Shown: positions 19,677 through 30,559, numbered from the stretch's first letter. The stretch is 64,000 nt of DNA from Prorocentrum cordatum (GCA_963575745.1 CAUYUJ010018888.1:112501-176500), one strand, 5' to 3'. A program made the numbers and translations. The notes: a model not told the origin generated them from the sequence alone.

Positions 19677-19834
19677 AGTCGGGCGTGTCTTTCTACAGGA
19701 GGAACATTCCAAATTATTAAAAAATTAGTACGTGGATGATTTTCTTAGCATTTTTGACCATTTGGGATTTCTGTTGATTCTATTTATTTTGATTTGTCCA
19801 AAATCCGCCTGTAGGTGGGCATGCCCGATTTAAG
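19677..19834. mobile_element. R3 MITE, copy 1
   Basis: R3 is a ~145-165-bp element with ~30-base inverted ends: TTAAGTCGGGCGTGTCCC...CTACAGGAGGAATATTC at the left, AAATCCGCCTGTAGG...GGGACACGCCCGACCTAA at the right. The inside is AT-rich and variable. Here the ends read agtcgggcgtgtctttctac and gtaggtgggcatgcccgatt. Eight copies occur in the window. Confidence 0.8.
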
Positions 19835-20063
19835 TCTGGGGGCCCAGCACGTTTCGGTTCGACAGGCTGGCCGCGCCCCAATCCCCGCTGTCGTGATTGT
19901 TTCAGTGCGCGGTCCCTAGGGCTTTTGACATTTTTTCCCCATGGCGGATGGTTGATCATGAGTGGTTCTTGACTGTCATGGTGCCCGGCAGTGGTCCCCA
20001 GAGGCCGACAACTGAGAAAAACCTCCGCCTGCAGTTTCTCGAGGTCAGGGGCAACGCTAGAGG
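19835..20063. other. Short spacer, no gene seen
   Basis: Mixed-composition sequence between an R3 and an R2 element. No family signal. Confidence 0.35.
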
Positions 20064-20230
20064 GGGATAGGCTCAGGGGGATGCATCGACCCCTTTCGAC
20101 CCTTCATCGCCGATAAGGTCCTGATGGACCACCCTGCCCAGGAAAGTGCGGATTTGCCATCGGGGGCCTATCGCCGATCTATCGGCGACGTATCGCCGAT
20201 TCCAGGTCGATGCTTCCCCCTCTGAGACAG
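20064..20230. repeat. R2 element, copy 3
   Basis: gggggatgcatcgacccc at the left, ggtcgatgcttccccc at the right. The unit contains atcgggggcctatcgccgatctatcggcg. Confidence 0.72.
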
Positions 20231-21377
20231 TCCCCCCGAACGTTTCCCTTCATGTGGGGACGAAGGGGATAAAGGGGACGGAGGAAAAGAGAGACGAACG
20301 AGGGCGAAGGATTACCTCGAGGAGGAGGAAGAGCAGGCGGAGAAGGATGAGGGGATGACCAGTGTAAGCCCAAGTTTCATGAACGATGCTGGAATACACC
20401 CTTCCTCCGAACTCCCTCTCCATAGACCCAAAACAGAGATTCACGTCCACTGAGGAAAGTGCCCCGTTGGGAGAGCCGTGTAAAAGTCCTGACGCGTGCC
20501 AAAATAACGTTTTTGGGATTTCAACGCCAGGAGTCAACCTGCTTGTTGCGCCATGGCGATCTTGAATCGTGCCAGAACATTATTCTTGGGATTCCAACAC
20601 CGCGAATATATGTTACTGCTGCGTGCGCCCTAACAGTCCTGAAACGCTCGGAAACGTTATTGTTGGAATGCTAACCATGAGAATCCGCGGATATGTTCGG
20701 AAATGTGTTAAGTCGAATGTGCGCGGCTCAAATGGCGAGAGCCACATTTTGAAAACCACCCGCCCATAAACCGTGAAACCCTTGCGATGTGTTCAAACAT
20801 ATGAGCGCGGCGCTTAGGCGAGAGCCACATTTGGAAAACCACCCGCGGTCCATCCGTGAAGCTCATGCAACTGTATAAAACGAACGTGCGCGGCACTTGG
20901 GCGAGAGCCACATTTTCAAAAGGACCTGCCATCAATCCGCAAATCCCCTTGCAAACTCAAGAAACGAATTTGCGCGGCGCCAGGGCGAGAGACACATGTT
21001 GCAAACCATCCGCTCCCAGTCCGCTAAATTTATGTTTTTTGCATGTGCTCGGCGCTAAGGCGAGAGCCACACGTTGAACACCACCCGCACATAGTCCGTG
21101 AAACCTTTGCAAGCTTCTGAAACATATGTGCGCGGCGCTAAGGCGAGAGCCACATGTTGAACACCACCCGCCCTCCATGTATGAAACTGCTGTCAGTTTC
21201 AAGTTTGAAGCGGACGCCTCGGCGAAACGCTTGGCCCGCCCTTGCTATCGTCGTCGGGGTGCGACAGGGAGGAGTTATTCACAAGGGAACGGCATGGAGG
21301 ACCCAGGCATCCGACGATCTGCGTTTTTCAATGCGCGGCCCCAGAGGTCCCAGAGGATAATTCAGCAAAGAGGGGGG

Positions 21378-21417
21378 GAAGGAGGAGGAGGAGGAGGAGG
21401 AAAAGGAGGAGGAGTCC
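21378..21417 (+). repeat. (GGA)n microsatellite inside macro-repeat unit 2
   Basis: ggaggaggaggaggagg run at the fixed internal position of the composite unit. Confidence 0.8.
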
Positions 21418-22103
21418 AGAGTAAACCCAAGGCTTACCAACGATGTGTGAATACACCCTCTTTCCAGGCTCCCTCTTCACAGACCCCATACAAGGTTGAT
21501 TTGCCACTGAAGGAAGTGCCCCGTTGGGAGACAACCGTATCAAATTCGTGAAGCGTGCCAAAACACCATTCTCGGGATTTCAGCGCCACAAGTCAACCTG
21601 ACTGTTGCGTTTGACGATGTTGAATCGTGCCAGAACACCGTTCATGGGACTTCACCACCGCGAATCATGGTAACTGTTGCGCCCTGACAATCCTGAATCG
21701 TTTCAAACACCGTTTATGATTCGTTAGCCATGATCAGCTGCGAACCTCTTGTCATGTGTTAAAACGGCTGTGCGCGGCGCTAAGGCGAGACCTACATTTT
21801 GAAAGGGAATCGCCCTCAATCCGTGAAGCCCTTGCAACTGTTTAAACGAATGTGCGCGGTGTTAATGCGAGAGCCACACGTTGAAAACCACCCGCCTTCA
21901 ACCCGCGATGCTCCTGCAATTTGTTGAACGCGAATGTGCGCGGCGCTCAGGCGAGAGCCACATTTTGAAAACCACCGGCCCTCCATCTGTGAAGCTGTTG
22001 CCAGCGTTCAAGCTTCAGCTTCATAAGTGGTAAGGACGTCTCAGACGAAACGCCCGGGCCGTCCTTCCGACTGGCCTCATTATTAGGACAAGGAATGAAG
22101 GAT

Positions 22104-22156
22104 TAGAGGAGGAGGAAGAGGAGGAGGAGGAGGAGGAGGAGGAGGAGGAGGAGGAA
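22104..22156 (+). repeat. (GGA)n microsatellite inside macro-repeat unit 3
   Basis: Same internal position as in unit 2. A G-run of about 20 lies further on at 22,550-22,570. Confidence 0.8.
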
Positions 22157-23696
22157 CGCCTGGACCTAGACAGTCGGCGATGTGTTCTTTCTTGATGTGC
22201 GGTCTCAGATGTTCCGACCGCTTCACGGGGGACAGTTTTTCGCCCCAGAGCCGTTTTTGATTGTTCAGGGTCGGCTAGGGCCCCTCGTTGGAATGACCCT
22301 TGGTGCCAGCCCAAAGGGGGTCGGATAGTATTCTTCGGGATTGAGCTCGGCGTCGCGTCTCCGTTGGTTTTCCGAAGGGGGGCTTGGTCGGCTGGGCGGG
22401 TCCCGAATTTCAGCCCAATTTCCAAATCATCCAATTTGAAAAAGGTCATTCGACTGAATTTGAATACCCCTGAATTTCAGTTCATGAGAACCCTAACCAA
22501 TCGACTTGTCTAGTGTTGAAAGTTATTCGCGCTCGTGGACTGCGTCGCGGGGGGGGGGGGGGGGGGGGGGCGATTTTGACCACGACGCCAGACCTGGTCA
22601 TAGCTCATCGTGGTGGCGCTCAGAAGCCTCTGCTTACGCAGTGCCTTCGGAGCGCCGGGAGCCTCAATTGGAGGAATTCTGTAGTTGTCCGCTAAGGATC
22701 GCTCGAGGCGCGTAACTACAAGCATCATCTCGTCAGATCTCATGGGGAGGAGGAGGAGGACCAGTGTAAATTCAAGACTCATCAACGATGTTTCAATAGA
22801 TCTCCCCTCGAAGATCACTTTACATAGGCCCTGAAATAGTGCATTGTTTTACCAAGAAGTGGTTCATTAGAAGACAACCGTCTCAGAAAATGCCCAATCG
22901 TGCGAAAAGGCAGTTCCTGGCAATGAAACGTCGCGGATCAACATGACAGTTGAGTCTTGACAACCTTCTATCGTGCCAAAACGCCGTTTTTTGAATCTCA
23001 ACGCCGCGAATCAACATTACCGCTGCGTCCTGGCAATGCTGAATCGTGCCAGAACTTCATTCCTGAGACTTCGGCTACGCGAATATTTCAACTTATTGCG
23101 CACGCTTACAACGAATGTGCATGGTGTTAAGGCGACACCCACATAGTCAACAGGAACCGCCCGCCATCCTTGAAGCTGTTGCAAACTTTTAAGATGCACG
23201 TGCGCGGCGCACGCGAACCACCCGCCGTCCATCCTTGAATTTGTTGCAAGTTGTTCACAAAAAATTGCGCGTCGCTAAGGCGAGACACATTTTTTGTAAA
23301 GACAGTGCTTTCAATCTTTGAAGCTGTTGCAAGTTTTTGAGACGAATGTGCGTGGCGCCCAAGCGACAGCCACATTTTTAAATCCGCCCGTCCTCCATTT
23401 GTGAAGCTGTTGCCACTTTTCAAGCTTCAGGATCATCCGTGGTCAGGAAGTCTCAGGCGAAACGCCCAGCCCGCCCTTATCGACTGGCCTGGGGGTGCGA
23501 CAGGGAGGAGTTTTTACAGGAAGAGGAATGGAGGACGGCACATCGATGCGATGTGTTTTTCGTTGTTGTCAATGCGGGGTCTCCGAAGGTCCCGACCCTT
23601 TCCCCAGGACCGATGTTTCATCCTGAGTCGTTTGTTGACGGTCCCGGAGCCCAGGGAGGGCCCCTTCCGCATTGAGTTTTCCAAAGCGTGGGAGGT

Positions 23697-23815
23697 GTTT
23701 GAGGAGGAGGAGGAGGAGGAGGGAGGAGGAGGAGGAGGAGGAGGAGGAGGAGAGGAGCAGGAGGCGGAGAAGGAGGAGGTGGAGGAGGAGGACGAGAAGG
23801 AGGCAGAGCCTAGCA
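23697..23815 (+). repeat. (GGA)n microsatellite with interruptions
   Basis: GGA tract directly after the partial fourth head of the macro-repeat. Poly-Glu, Arg and Gly frames here are artefacts. Confidence 0.85.
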
Positions 23816-23875
23816 AGGGGCCGCACCCTCAGCGGACCGCTGGCGCGCCCCGCGAGCGCGGCCCCCCTTCGAGCG

Positions 23876-24060
23876 ATGGGCGCCGCCTGGTGCAGCCGGC
23901 GTGCCGCCGCCCCGGCCGCGGGCGGCGCGGGCGAGGGCGCCGCCGCTCCGGCGGGCCGCCCGGCGGGCCGAGGCGGCCCCAGCGGCCGCCCGGCGGTCGA
24001 GGCGGCTGCGGCGGGCGCGGGGCTCCCGGCTGGGCAGCGAGATCCCCGACGACCCCTCGC
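23876..24060 (+). CDS. Possible exon: MGAAWCSR start, Ala/Gly/Pro-rich
   Basis: The ATG at 23,876 opens MGAAWCSRRAAAPAAGGAGE, a start compatible with N-myristoylation at Gly2 and acylation of Cys6, followed by Ala/Gly/Pro/Arg-rich sequence to RDPRRPL. The island is non-repetitive, very GC-rich, and stops where a dispersed repeat word (ccctcgcgtcgtg) begins, as exons here tend to do. It is 3.7 kb upstream of the first certain deacetylase exon and could be its first exon, but no splice link is proven. The composition alone could give such a frame by chance. Confidence 0.3.
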
Positions 24061-24398
24061 GTCGTGGATCAAGCAGTGGCGAAGCGTCCCGGCGTGCCCA
24101 TAGCCCTACCAAATTAAGCAATGTTCTAAGAACCTTTCTAGTGGTTGCCACGACATGTGCTTAGAGCATTCCTGGCGGAGTCTGTCTTGTTTGAACACAT
24201 CGGGCTTGTGTTCTGAGAACATGGTTTTTTGTTTTCAGAACATTTGTGGGTTCTGAGAACACTTCGTGGTGTGACTATAGGAATGCCGGGACGGTCGGTC
24301 CCTGCTCAAGTGGAAGAGAGGTCTCAGGGGAGGGAGAAGGTACCCACGCTGCTGCCCTCGCCTCGTTTTCGCCGGTCTGGGCCTCCCGGGAGGCCCTC
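24061..24398. other. AT-richer spacer with GTTCTGAGAACA hairpins
   Basis: ttgtgttctgagaacatgg, ttttcagaacatttg and gggttctgagaacac are spaced by about 20-30 bases and are self-complementary. No gene is seen. Confidence 0.5.
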
Positions 24399-24561
24399 TT
24401 GAAGGGGCCCACAAACACACAAATAAATACACACAAATAAAAAGATTCCCCATATTTTCCCATATTTTCTGGGTTTCTGTCTTCCCCCCCACTTCCCATA
24501 TTTTCGCATATTTTCTGGGAATCGACGAATAATTGTGTCTGTGTGTTTTTTCCCCTCCTGA
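24399..24561 (-). repeat. R4 element, copy 2, reverse orientation
   Basis: Complement of the consensus, from ttgaaggggccc to cccctcctga. It interrupts an older repeat whose uninterrupted form is at about 60,890-60,985 (gcctcctgggaggtcctcgt + cgccaccgctgg). Confidence 0.82.
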
Positions 24562-24600
24562 TTCGTAGCCACCGCTGGGTGCGCCGCGGAATTCTGGTCA

Positions 24601-24813
24601 TCTGGACGCCCGAAATGGGTACCGAAAGAAGGGGCACAATGCCCAGCAACAATTCCTGCTCCTCTTCAACAGGATTCGCTGTCCACGCCGCCGCGGCCCG
24701 TGTCCGTTCGAGACAGAAGGCCGCCTGCCCAACAGCGGCCGCGGTTGGCTTGGGACAACATCTGTTGTTGGGCACAGTGCCCATTCTTTCCGTGCCCATC
24801 TCGGGTGTCCAAA
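24601..24813. mobile_element. 213-bp MITE with ~50-base inverted ends and a 5-bp target duplication
   Basis: Left end tctggacgcccgaaatgggt + accgaaagaaggggcac; right end, read inverted, tttggacacccgagatgggc + acggaaagaatgggcac. GGTCA occurs directly before (24,596-24,600) and directly after (24,814-24,818). At 60,943-60,947 the same host sequence has a single GGTCA and no insert. Confidence 0.85.
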
Positions 24814-24889
24814 GGTCAGAACGCACCCCGGCAGATGTTCGGGGCGTCGCGGCTTCGGTACCTTTCGGTTTCCCCAGAGACCTCCGACG

Positions 24890-25024
24890 ATCCTTCGCTT
24901 GTGAAAATCATGACGGATGCTTTGTGCTGATTCTTCCTGTGTTCAGCTTCTGGGGGCCCTCCCCAGGCCCCGGGACCGTCAGGAAACCTTTCAGGAAGGA
25001 ACGTTGCTCTTGGAGAATGGGTCT
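24890..25024 (+). repeat. R9 dispersed repeat copy
   Basis: R9 is a ~100-110-bp GC-rich repeat: cctcgcgtcgtgaaaatcacg, then gggggccctcnccaggcc, ending gggaccgtcaacaaacgact + cgggatga. Here: cgcttgtgaaaatcatgacgg, gggggccctccccaggcccc, gggaccgtcagga. Other copies: about 10,262, 23,572, 30,408, 33,790, 45,120 and 47,393. Confidence 0.6.
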
Positions 25025-25325
25025 AGACCTCGACGGCAACGACGCCGCCGACGACGACAACGACGACGAGCTGGCAACAACGACGACGAAGTCGTCGAGA
25101 CCTCGACGGCGACGCCGCCGCCGACGACGACGACGACGACCACCACCACCACGACGACGACGACGATGACGACGACGACGACGACGACGACAACGACGAT
25201 GACGACGACGACGACGAGCTGGCAACGACAACGACGAAGTCGACGACGACGATGGCGACGTCGACGACGACGACGCCGCCGCCAACGACGGCGACGCCGT
25301 CGCCGACGCCGATACCGACCCTGAG
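25025..25325 (+). repeat. (GAC)n/(CGA)n microsatellite, ~300 bp
   Basis: Long imperfect gacgacgac tract with GCCGCC, GAGCTGGCAACAACG and CCACCA interruptions. Two copies of gacgacgagctggcaac occur inside. Poly-Asp, Thr or Arg frames are not genes. Confidence 0.9.
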
Positions 25326-26095
25326 ATCTGAGTGGTTTACTTTTCACACTGGGCATTATCGCCCTGCTTCGGACCCTGGGACCACCACAGGTCGAAAAAT
25401 GCCGCAGAAAGACGGGTTACAGGGCTCTTGGTTTGCGTTTGTTCGCGACGTTGACTTGTTACCATCACGATTTCTGACAGATTTCTTTCACTTTTTTCGC
25501 TGGTGCAGATCCGAGTTATGGTCGTCAAATTGGCGTTCCAGACTTCTGACTCCGCGGCAAAGTCACGGCGGGAGGTTCTGGGATGTTTCTGTTTTGCGAT
25601 CTTGGGCCCCATGGACTGCAGCGGGCGCGGTGGTTCCTGTACTGGGCGCTCCAGGTCTCCCCGCGACGTGGCGTTGCCCAGCCTCCGGGCACCTTTCCTC
25701 GATTTCGGCAGGGGCGAAAAGTGGCCCCGGGAAAGCGGTCGGGACCTCACGCGGCCAGGCAGCGATTCGAAGCCATCCCCACCAGACCCTGCTGGGCCTC
25801 CAGCTCCTCGTCCTTCTCCTCCTCATTCACCTCTCCCTCCCCCCTCTTCCCCCCCCCCTTCCTGGTCCCAAGCCCTCCTTCCTCTCCCTCCCCACCCCCC
25901 CTCCACTCCTACCCTCTAGGCGCCAGCACCTCCCTCCGTTGCTGGCGCTCTGTCATGGCCTCCCCCTGATTTGGAGGCGTGGGCGTGGAGCTCCAAAGAA
26001 AAAAATACTCCTGCCCTCCCTTGATCCCCCTGCCCTCCCTCTCCCGACCCTCCCCTCCCTGCCCCCTGCCCGTCCTCGGCTGTCTTGGGGAGGGC
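25326..26095. other. Spacer, C-rich toward the right, no supported gene
   Basis: From about 25,330 to 25,560 the sequence is less GC-rich and unremarkable. From 25,790 on it is pyrimidine-rich and leads into (TCC)n. No family signal in six frames. Confidence 0.35.
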
Positions 26096-26213
26096 CTCCT
26101 CCTCCCCCTCCTCCTCCTCCTCCTCCTCCTCCTCCTCCTCCTCCTCCTCCTCCTCGCCCTCCCTCTTCCTCCTCCTCCTCCTCCTCCTCCTCCTCCTCCT
26201 CCTCCTCCTCGTC
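26096..26213 (+). repeat. (TCC)n microsatellite
   Basis: Two TCC blocks with a short gccctccctctt interruption. Confidence 0.9.
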
Positions 26214-26413
26214 CGAGCGCCCTCTTGGCTCCTTCGCGCCCCGAGAGGCGCGGGAGTCTCCCGGCGGCAGGCGCTCGGCGGTCTGCGGCCTCGTTCGGGG
26301 CCCTGGCCGGGGCCTGGGGCCGCCCAGCAGCCATCGGGAGCCTCGATGATTCACGTTGCTTGCACCTTCGGGGGGCCTTCGGGGGCCGCGCCCGTCCCCA
26401 AAGTTGCTGTCTT

Positions 26414-26545
26414 CTCTTGCGCTCCGCGCGGACTCGGCGCGGGCCTGGCGTGGACTCGACGCGGATTCCACGCGGATTCGACACGGATTCGACACGGATC
26501 CGACGAGTCCGACATGGCTTCGACACGGATTCGAGGCGGATAGGG
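26414..26545 (+). repeat. Minisatellite of GACACGGATTC-type units
   Basis: gactcgacgcggattc, cacgcggattcgacacgg and related 9-12-base units are repeated about ten times. Next to it, 26,840-26,980 carries several gcaggatcttgcagg words. Confidence 0.75.
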
Positions 26546-27109
26546 CCGCGACAGGACAGACAAGGTCCCCCGAGGATGCAACCTAACCTTGAGACGGGGG
26601 TCAAGGCAAACGAAGGTGGGGGGACAGCACAGGCGCGAGCATCACACGGATTCGCCGGCGGGCCTCGTCGACGACATGGACGATCGATTTTATTTTCCCG
26701 GCGCCTGCCGGCGCTGGAGGCCGCCGTGCATCGAGGAAAGTGCTTGCAGACGAAATCAGCTGCACGCAGCAGAGATCGCACCCCCCCTTTCCCCTCGGGA
26801 GCCTTGAGACCAGGGTCAATGCAAACGGGGGTCAGCCAGAGCGCCCGATCTTGCAGGATCCTGCAGGGCAAGGGTCGCATCGGCCTGGGTTTGAGTGCAG
26901 GATCTTGCAGGGTCCTTCGCACTGACCCAGGTTGGGGTGCAGGATCTTGCAGGACCTCGCACGATTCTGCAAGGCCTGACTAACCCGGGTCTGGATTGAC
27001 CCGGGCCAGAACATCCCCGGCAACAAAATGGGGTGGAAAAACAGTTTCGTGAAAGGGTCTGTACCTCCCGGGTTCTACGTGCTGAAAAAAAGGCACACCG
27101 TCGAAGGCC
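26546..27109. other. Spacer with GCAGGATCTTGCAGG words
   Basis: cctgcaggg, ggatcttgcagggtcc and ggatcttgcaggacc recur between 26,850 and 26,985. A similar cgcagggtgctgtagggg cluster lies at 28,380-28,500. No gene is seen. Confidence 0.4.
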
Positions 27110-27265
27110 TGGGTATGGGGTCGGAGGATCGTGCCGCATCGCCGATTCTTGCTCGATGCGGCTCGATGTGGAGCTCGGTTCTCCTCCCTCAAAAGCTGAC
27201 GGCGCCGATGCCTCGCCGACTTCGTCGATGCCATCGCCAACGCATCGGTGATGCCTCGGCGGTGC
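27110..27265. repeat. R1 element, copy 2
   Basis: tatggggtcggaggatcgtgccgcatcgccgat at the left, cgcatcggtgatgcctcggcggtgcg at the right. Confidence 0.68.
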
Positions 27266-27733
27266 GGCGCGCTGTGCCGACCGCAACTCACTCGGGCGCC
27301 GTTTGGGTGCCTCCAGGTGGGCGTGGGCCTGGCGGCCGCCGAGAAGGTCTCCACACCTCGTCGCGTCGTGGGCAAGAAGTCACGGCGAGAGGTTCTCGGC
27401 AGATTCCAGCCCCCGGGGGCCTGCCTTGGGCCCGGCAAGAAACGTTTCGGGCCCAACGCAAAGAAGAGCTGGCCGGCCTTTGGGAAGTGGCCCAACCCAG
27501 ACAGCCGACGATGCGATGCTTTCAGCCCGCGGCCCCTGAGTTCCCAGCAATGTCCCTGGGGGGGAGTTTGTCGTCCCGGGCACATGTTTGATAACCCCGT
27601 GGCCCGATGACGGGCTTGCAGAGGCAAAGAGAAGTGCAGGAACAGCACGCCGGGAGCGTGAACGCATGCCGTCGGAGATCTGGGCGCACCTCCCGGGGTG
27701 TGAACCGCCACGGCGTCGGGGGCCCTCGGGAAG

Positions 27734-27952
27734 GTCACCAGCTCGTCGTCCTCCACGGCGCTGGCGAGGGCCCGGTGCACCCGGGAGTGGCTGGAGGAGC
27801 GGGGCTTCCTGGACACTCTGGAGGGTGAGCGGCAGGTCGGCCTCGCGTACGACGAGTTCATGCTGCAGCACGTCGGGCCGCAGGGCCATCCGGAGCAGCC
27901 CGCGCGCCTGGAGGAGATCCTGTCGCAGCTGTGGACCTCCGGGCTCCTGGAG
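27734..27952 (+). CDS. HDAC-like gene, exon A: N-terminal part of the deacetylase domain
   Basis: Frame 2 reads LARARCTREWLEERGFLDTL, then GERQVGLAYDEFMLQH and GHPEQPARLEEILSQLW, ending GLLE. YDE-ML-H and HPE-P-R are standard at the start of class II HDAC domains. A TGA at 27,701-27,703 limits the exon on the left; the AG at 27,732-27,733 (gggaag^gtc) is the likeliest acceptor. The right end is gag^gccccagg, a GC donor, phase 0, because exon B begins with GCC and restores GLLEACAR. The N-terminal LARARC...LDTL part has no family match. Confidence 0.85.
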
Positions 27953-28227
27953 GCCCCAGGGGGCCAGCCAGCCAAGGCAGGTCTCGCTTCGCAGACGTTG
28001 GGAACTCCGGGATGCAGCCCCGGGGGGGGCCATTCGGACGCGCCCATGTCGAGGACGGACGCCCCCACATCCTCGAGCTTGGCTCCAAAGTTCGTGCCCC
28101 CTCGAAATGATTGACGCTTCGCGCATCCCCACCAGCCATCGAGCGACAATCACAGCGGGTTGCCCTGATCGGGAATGTGTAACTTAGCAGCGCGCAGTCA
28201 CGCTATGTGGGCCTAGCTATTGCAGGC

Positions 28228-28352
28228 ATCTTGGGGCCATCGCGGGGCCCCTCTTGGGGCCACTTTGGATGCCTTTGGGGCCCTCTTGGGGCTCTCTCCG
28301 GGCCATTTTGGATGTTTTGGGGTCGCTGATCGGGCCATCTTGGAGACCATCG
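28228..28352 (+). repeat. GGGGCCCTCTTGG-type minisatellite
   Basis: cttggggccatc, ctcttggggccac, tttggggccctcttggggc follow each other. A second region of the same type lies at 50,640-50,920. Confidence 0.65.
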
Positions 28353-28597
28353 GTCAAAGAAACGGGGGCAGGTCCATTTGCAGGGTATTGCAAGCTCGCC
28401 TGCCGGGTCTTGAAGGACACTGCAGGGGTCTGGCTTGCAGGGTCGTTTCGCAGGGTGCTGTAGGGGCACTCGCAGGGTTTTTGGTGGTGCTCTCAGGATA
28501 CTGCAGAGGAGTCGGTGGAGAGGTCAAGTTGGCCAGGTCGAACGAGGCAGCGGGGCCCACCCTGTCCCAGCCGCCCTCCCATGACAGAATGATCAAA

Positions 28598-28715
28598 TGA
28601 TTGCAACAAAAACCCGAAGGATTGCAACAAAAAACCCTGGATTGCAAATCCTTCGTACGAAGGGTGTTTTTTGCAATCCTTCGTAGAAGGGTTTTTTTGC
28701 AATCCTTCGTTCAAT
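28598..28715. repeat. TTCG hairpin repeat, copy 1
   Basis: Several arms of the type gattgcaaaaaaacccttcg and their complement ttgcaatccttcg, around a ccttcgtacgaagg centre. A related copy lies at 32,532-32,663, just before exon C. Confidence 0.7.
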
Positions 28716-29173
28716 GTGGCGCGCTCTGAATGAGCGTGTTCCCACCTCGCGCGCGGACGGCCCTCGCGCGCGGTCCCGTCTCCGACGACTTGGCGAGGGA
28801 CCAACAAATGCGGGGCCGTGCGCGGCCTTGCGGCGTGGACGCCGTGGGGCCCTCCACCAGGCGGCCAAATTCCCGATCAGCGCGTTGAAGACGAAGAACA
28901 CGCTGCGCCCGAACAGCACTGCCACTGTCACGCGAAGTGCGCGGCGCCTTGGCGAGGGCACCATTTCGCCCGCTCTCGCGCGGACCCGCTGGGATTCGGA
29001 GAGCGACGCGTGCCTCGCGCCCACGCGGGAACGCCACTTACAAGCGGCATCTGTCTCCACAGAGCGAACGCGAGTTCGACAGTTCGCCCGCTCGCGCTCG
29101 GTCCCACCCCAAGCGACTTGGCGAGTGAAAACTACGCGCCGACGCGAGGGCCGCCGCTTTCAGACGCAATCTG

Positions 29174-29340
29174 CCAGGAGGGGAACACACACACACACAG
29201 ACACAATTAATCGTCGACTCCCAGGAAAATATGGGAAAACATGGGAAGTGGGGGGGAAGACGAACATCTAGAACATATGGAAACATATAAGGAATATTCG
29301 GATGTGTGTGCATTTATTTGTGTGTCCTTTGGGCCCCTTG
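29174..29340 (+). repeat. R4 element, copy 3
   Basis: ccaggaggggaacacacaca to tgtgtcctttgggcccctt. The AT-rich core is more diverged than in other copies. Confidence 0.8.
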
Positions 29341-29546
29341 AATCTGCGTGGCGCAGAGGCGAGAGTGACATGTCCGTCCTCGAGCGCGTCGACGACTTGG
29401 CAAACGAAAAATGTGCGACGCGCCCCCGCGGTAGCTCAACTCCTTGGGGAGAGGTGAGCGCGGCGCCGAGGCGAGAGCAACATGTTTCGCCTTTTCGCGG
29501 GGGGATGAGCGCCGCGTCCCATTCCAGCCGCGCATTTAGCATTAAG

Positions 29547-29706
29547 TTAAGTCGGGCGTGTCCCTCTACAGCAGGAATATTCAAAAATAGAAAAAATAGT
29601 CGGGGGACTATTTTGTGAACATTTTTCATTATGTCGGGGCATTGGTTTCAAGTATTTTTCATTGTTCACCCGAAATCCCCTTGTACGGGGACACGCCCGA
29701 CCTGAA
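29547..29706. mobile_element. R3 MITE, copy 2
   Basis: TTAAGTCGGGCGTGTCCC at the left and GGGGACACGCCCGACCTGAA at the right. Lies in intron A/B. Confidence 0.85.
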
Positions 29707-30246
29707 TTTAGCAACGTCGACGACAACACGTCAATGTTGAGAGCAAATACGTCGACTTTGGGTTGTTTTTGCAGGTTGGGTGGGAGAGCCCAGATGGTTG
29801 CGGCATCGGCTGGCGAGGTTGCAGAGTAGGAGTCTATACGAACAGTGGTAAATCTCTACCCGAGGGGAAGAAAGGTTGGAAAAAAATTACCCCCTCACAC
29901 ACCCTACGCCCTAGAGGGCAGGTGGGATCCCCAGAAGATGGGGATTTGGGCCGCCCGTCACGATGACCCTCCCTCGTGCTCGCCTTCTTGGGCCTCCCGG
30001 GGGGCCCTTGTCACCACGGCTGGATTCGCCCCGGAAGGCCGAGCAGAACTCACGCCCCCAGACCCCCGCGTACGTCATGGCTTTTTTTCAGAACGCCGAA
30101 GCCCCGCAGGTTCAGATCACTCCCCTGAGTAGCTTTTCGACGGCCTTCTGGCCGGGCAATAGCTTCAGGCCGAGAATTGTTGCCAAAACTTGCCAGTCGT
30201 GTTTTTGCTCGCGACGGCGAGGTGGCGGTCTTCTTGATCCCACAAG

Positions 30247-30363
30247 GCCTGCGCGCGCATGCCCACGCGTGAGGCGACGGACGAGGAGCTGCAACGCGTG
30301 CACAGCGCGCACCACGTCGAGCGGGTGCTGCGCTGCGAGGCGTCGGCGAAGAAGAAGACCAAG
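30247..30363 (+). CDS. HDAC-like gene, exon B
   Basis: Reads ACARMPTREATDEELQRVHS, then AHHVERVLRCEASAKKKTK. C-R---R-AT-EEL--VHS--H is the conserved second block of class II HDACs. Acceptor acaag^gcc. The donor aag^gcctgg (GC) is chosen because the acceptor of exon C (gaagcag^ggc) keeps phase 0 and follows the ^G...AG^G pattern of the other introns. A GT donor 14 bases later (gacaa^gtgggg) is the alternative. Confidence 0.85.
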
Positions 30364-30559
30364 GCCTGGGCTGGACAAGTGGGGTTGGAGCTCAGACGAC
30401 GAGGGACACCCTGACCTCCTCGCGTTGTGAAAATCACGACCAGAGGCTTTTCTCTCTTGTCTGTCCCTGGGGGCCCGCGCTGGGCCCAGGAGCCATCAAC
30501 AAACGACTCGGGATGACCAGCCGGTCCTGGGGGGGTTCCCGAAGGGGGGGAGGGGCGGG

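Larger units (their letters stand above)
20250..23680 (+). repeat. Macro-repeat block: about three ~1-kb composite units
   Basis: Each unit has the same order. First comes a head with ggcgaaacgc, gtgcgacagggaggagtt and ttcaatgcggggnccc; then a (GGA)n run; then a tail piece with gtgtaagcccaagnttcatnaacgatg and gtgccccgttgggagaca; then two to four ~70-bp steps of the type aatcgtgccaaaacgccgtt; last come four to seven ~75-bp steps of the type gaatgtgcgcggcgctaagg + cgagagccacattttgaaaa. The units run from about 20,250 to 21,190, 21,190 to 22,025 and 22,025 to 23,430, and a partial head follows. No open frame follows the repeat boundaries. Confidence 0.75.
27953..30246 (+). other. HDAC-like intron A/B, 2.3 kb, GC-AG
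   Basis: Begins GCCCCAGG, ends cccacaAG. It contains a GGGGCCCTCTTGG minisatellite (28,228-28,352), a TTCG hairpin repeat (28,598-28,715), R4 and R3 copies, and otherwise unremarkable GC-rich DNA. Confidence 0.75.
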
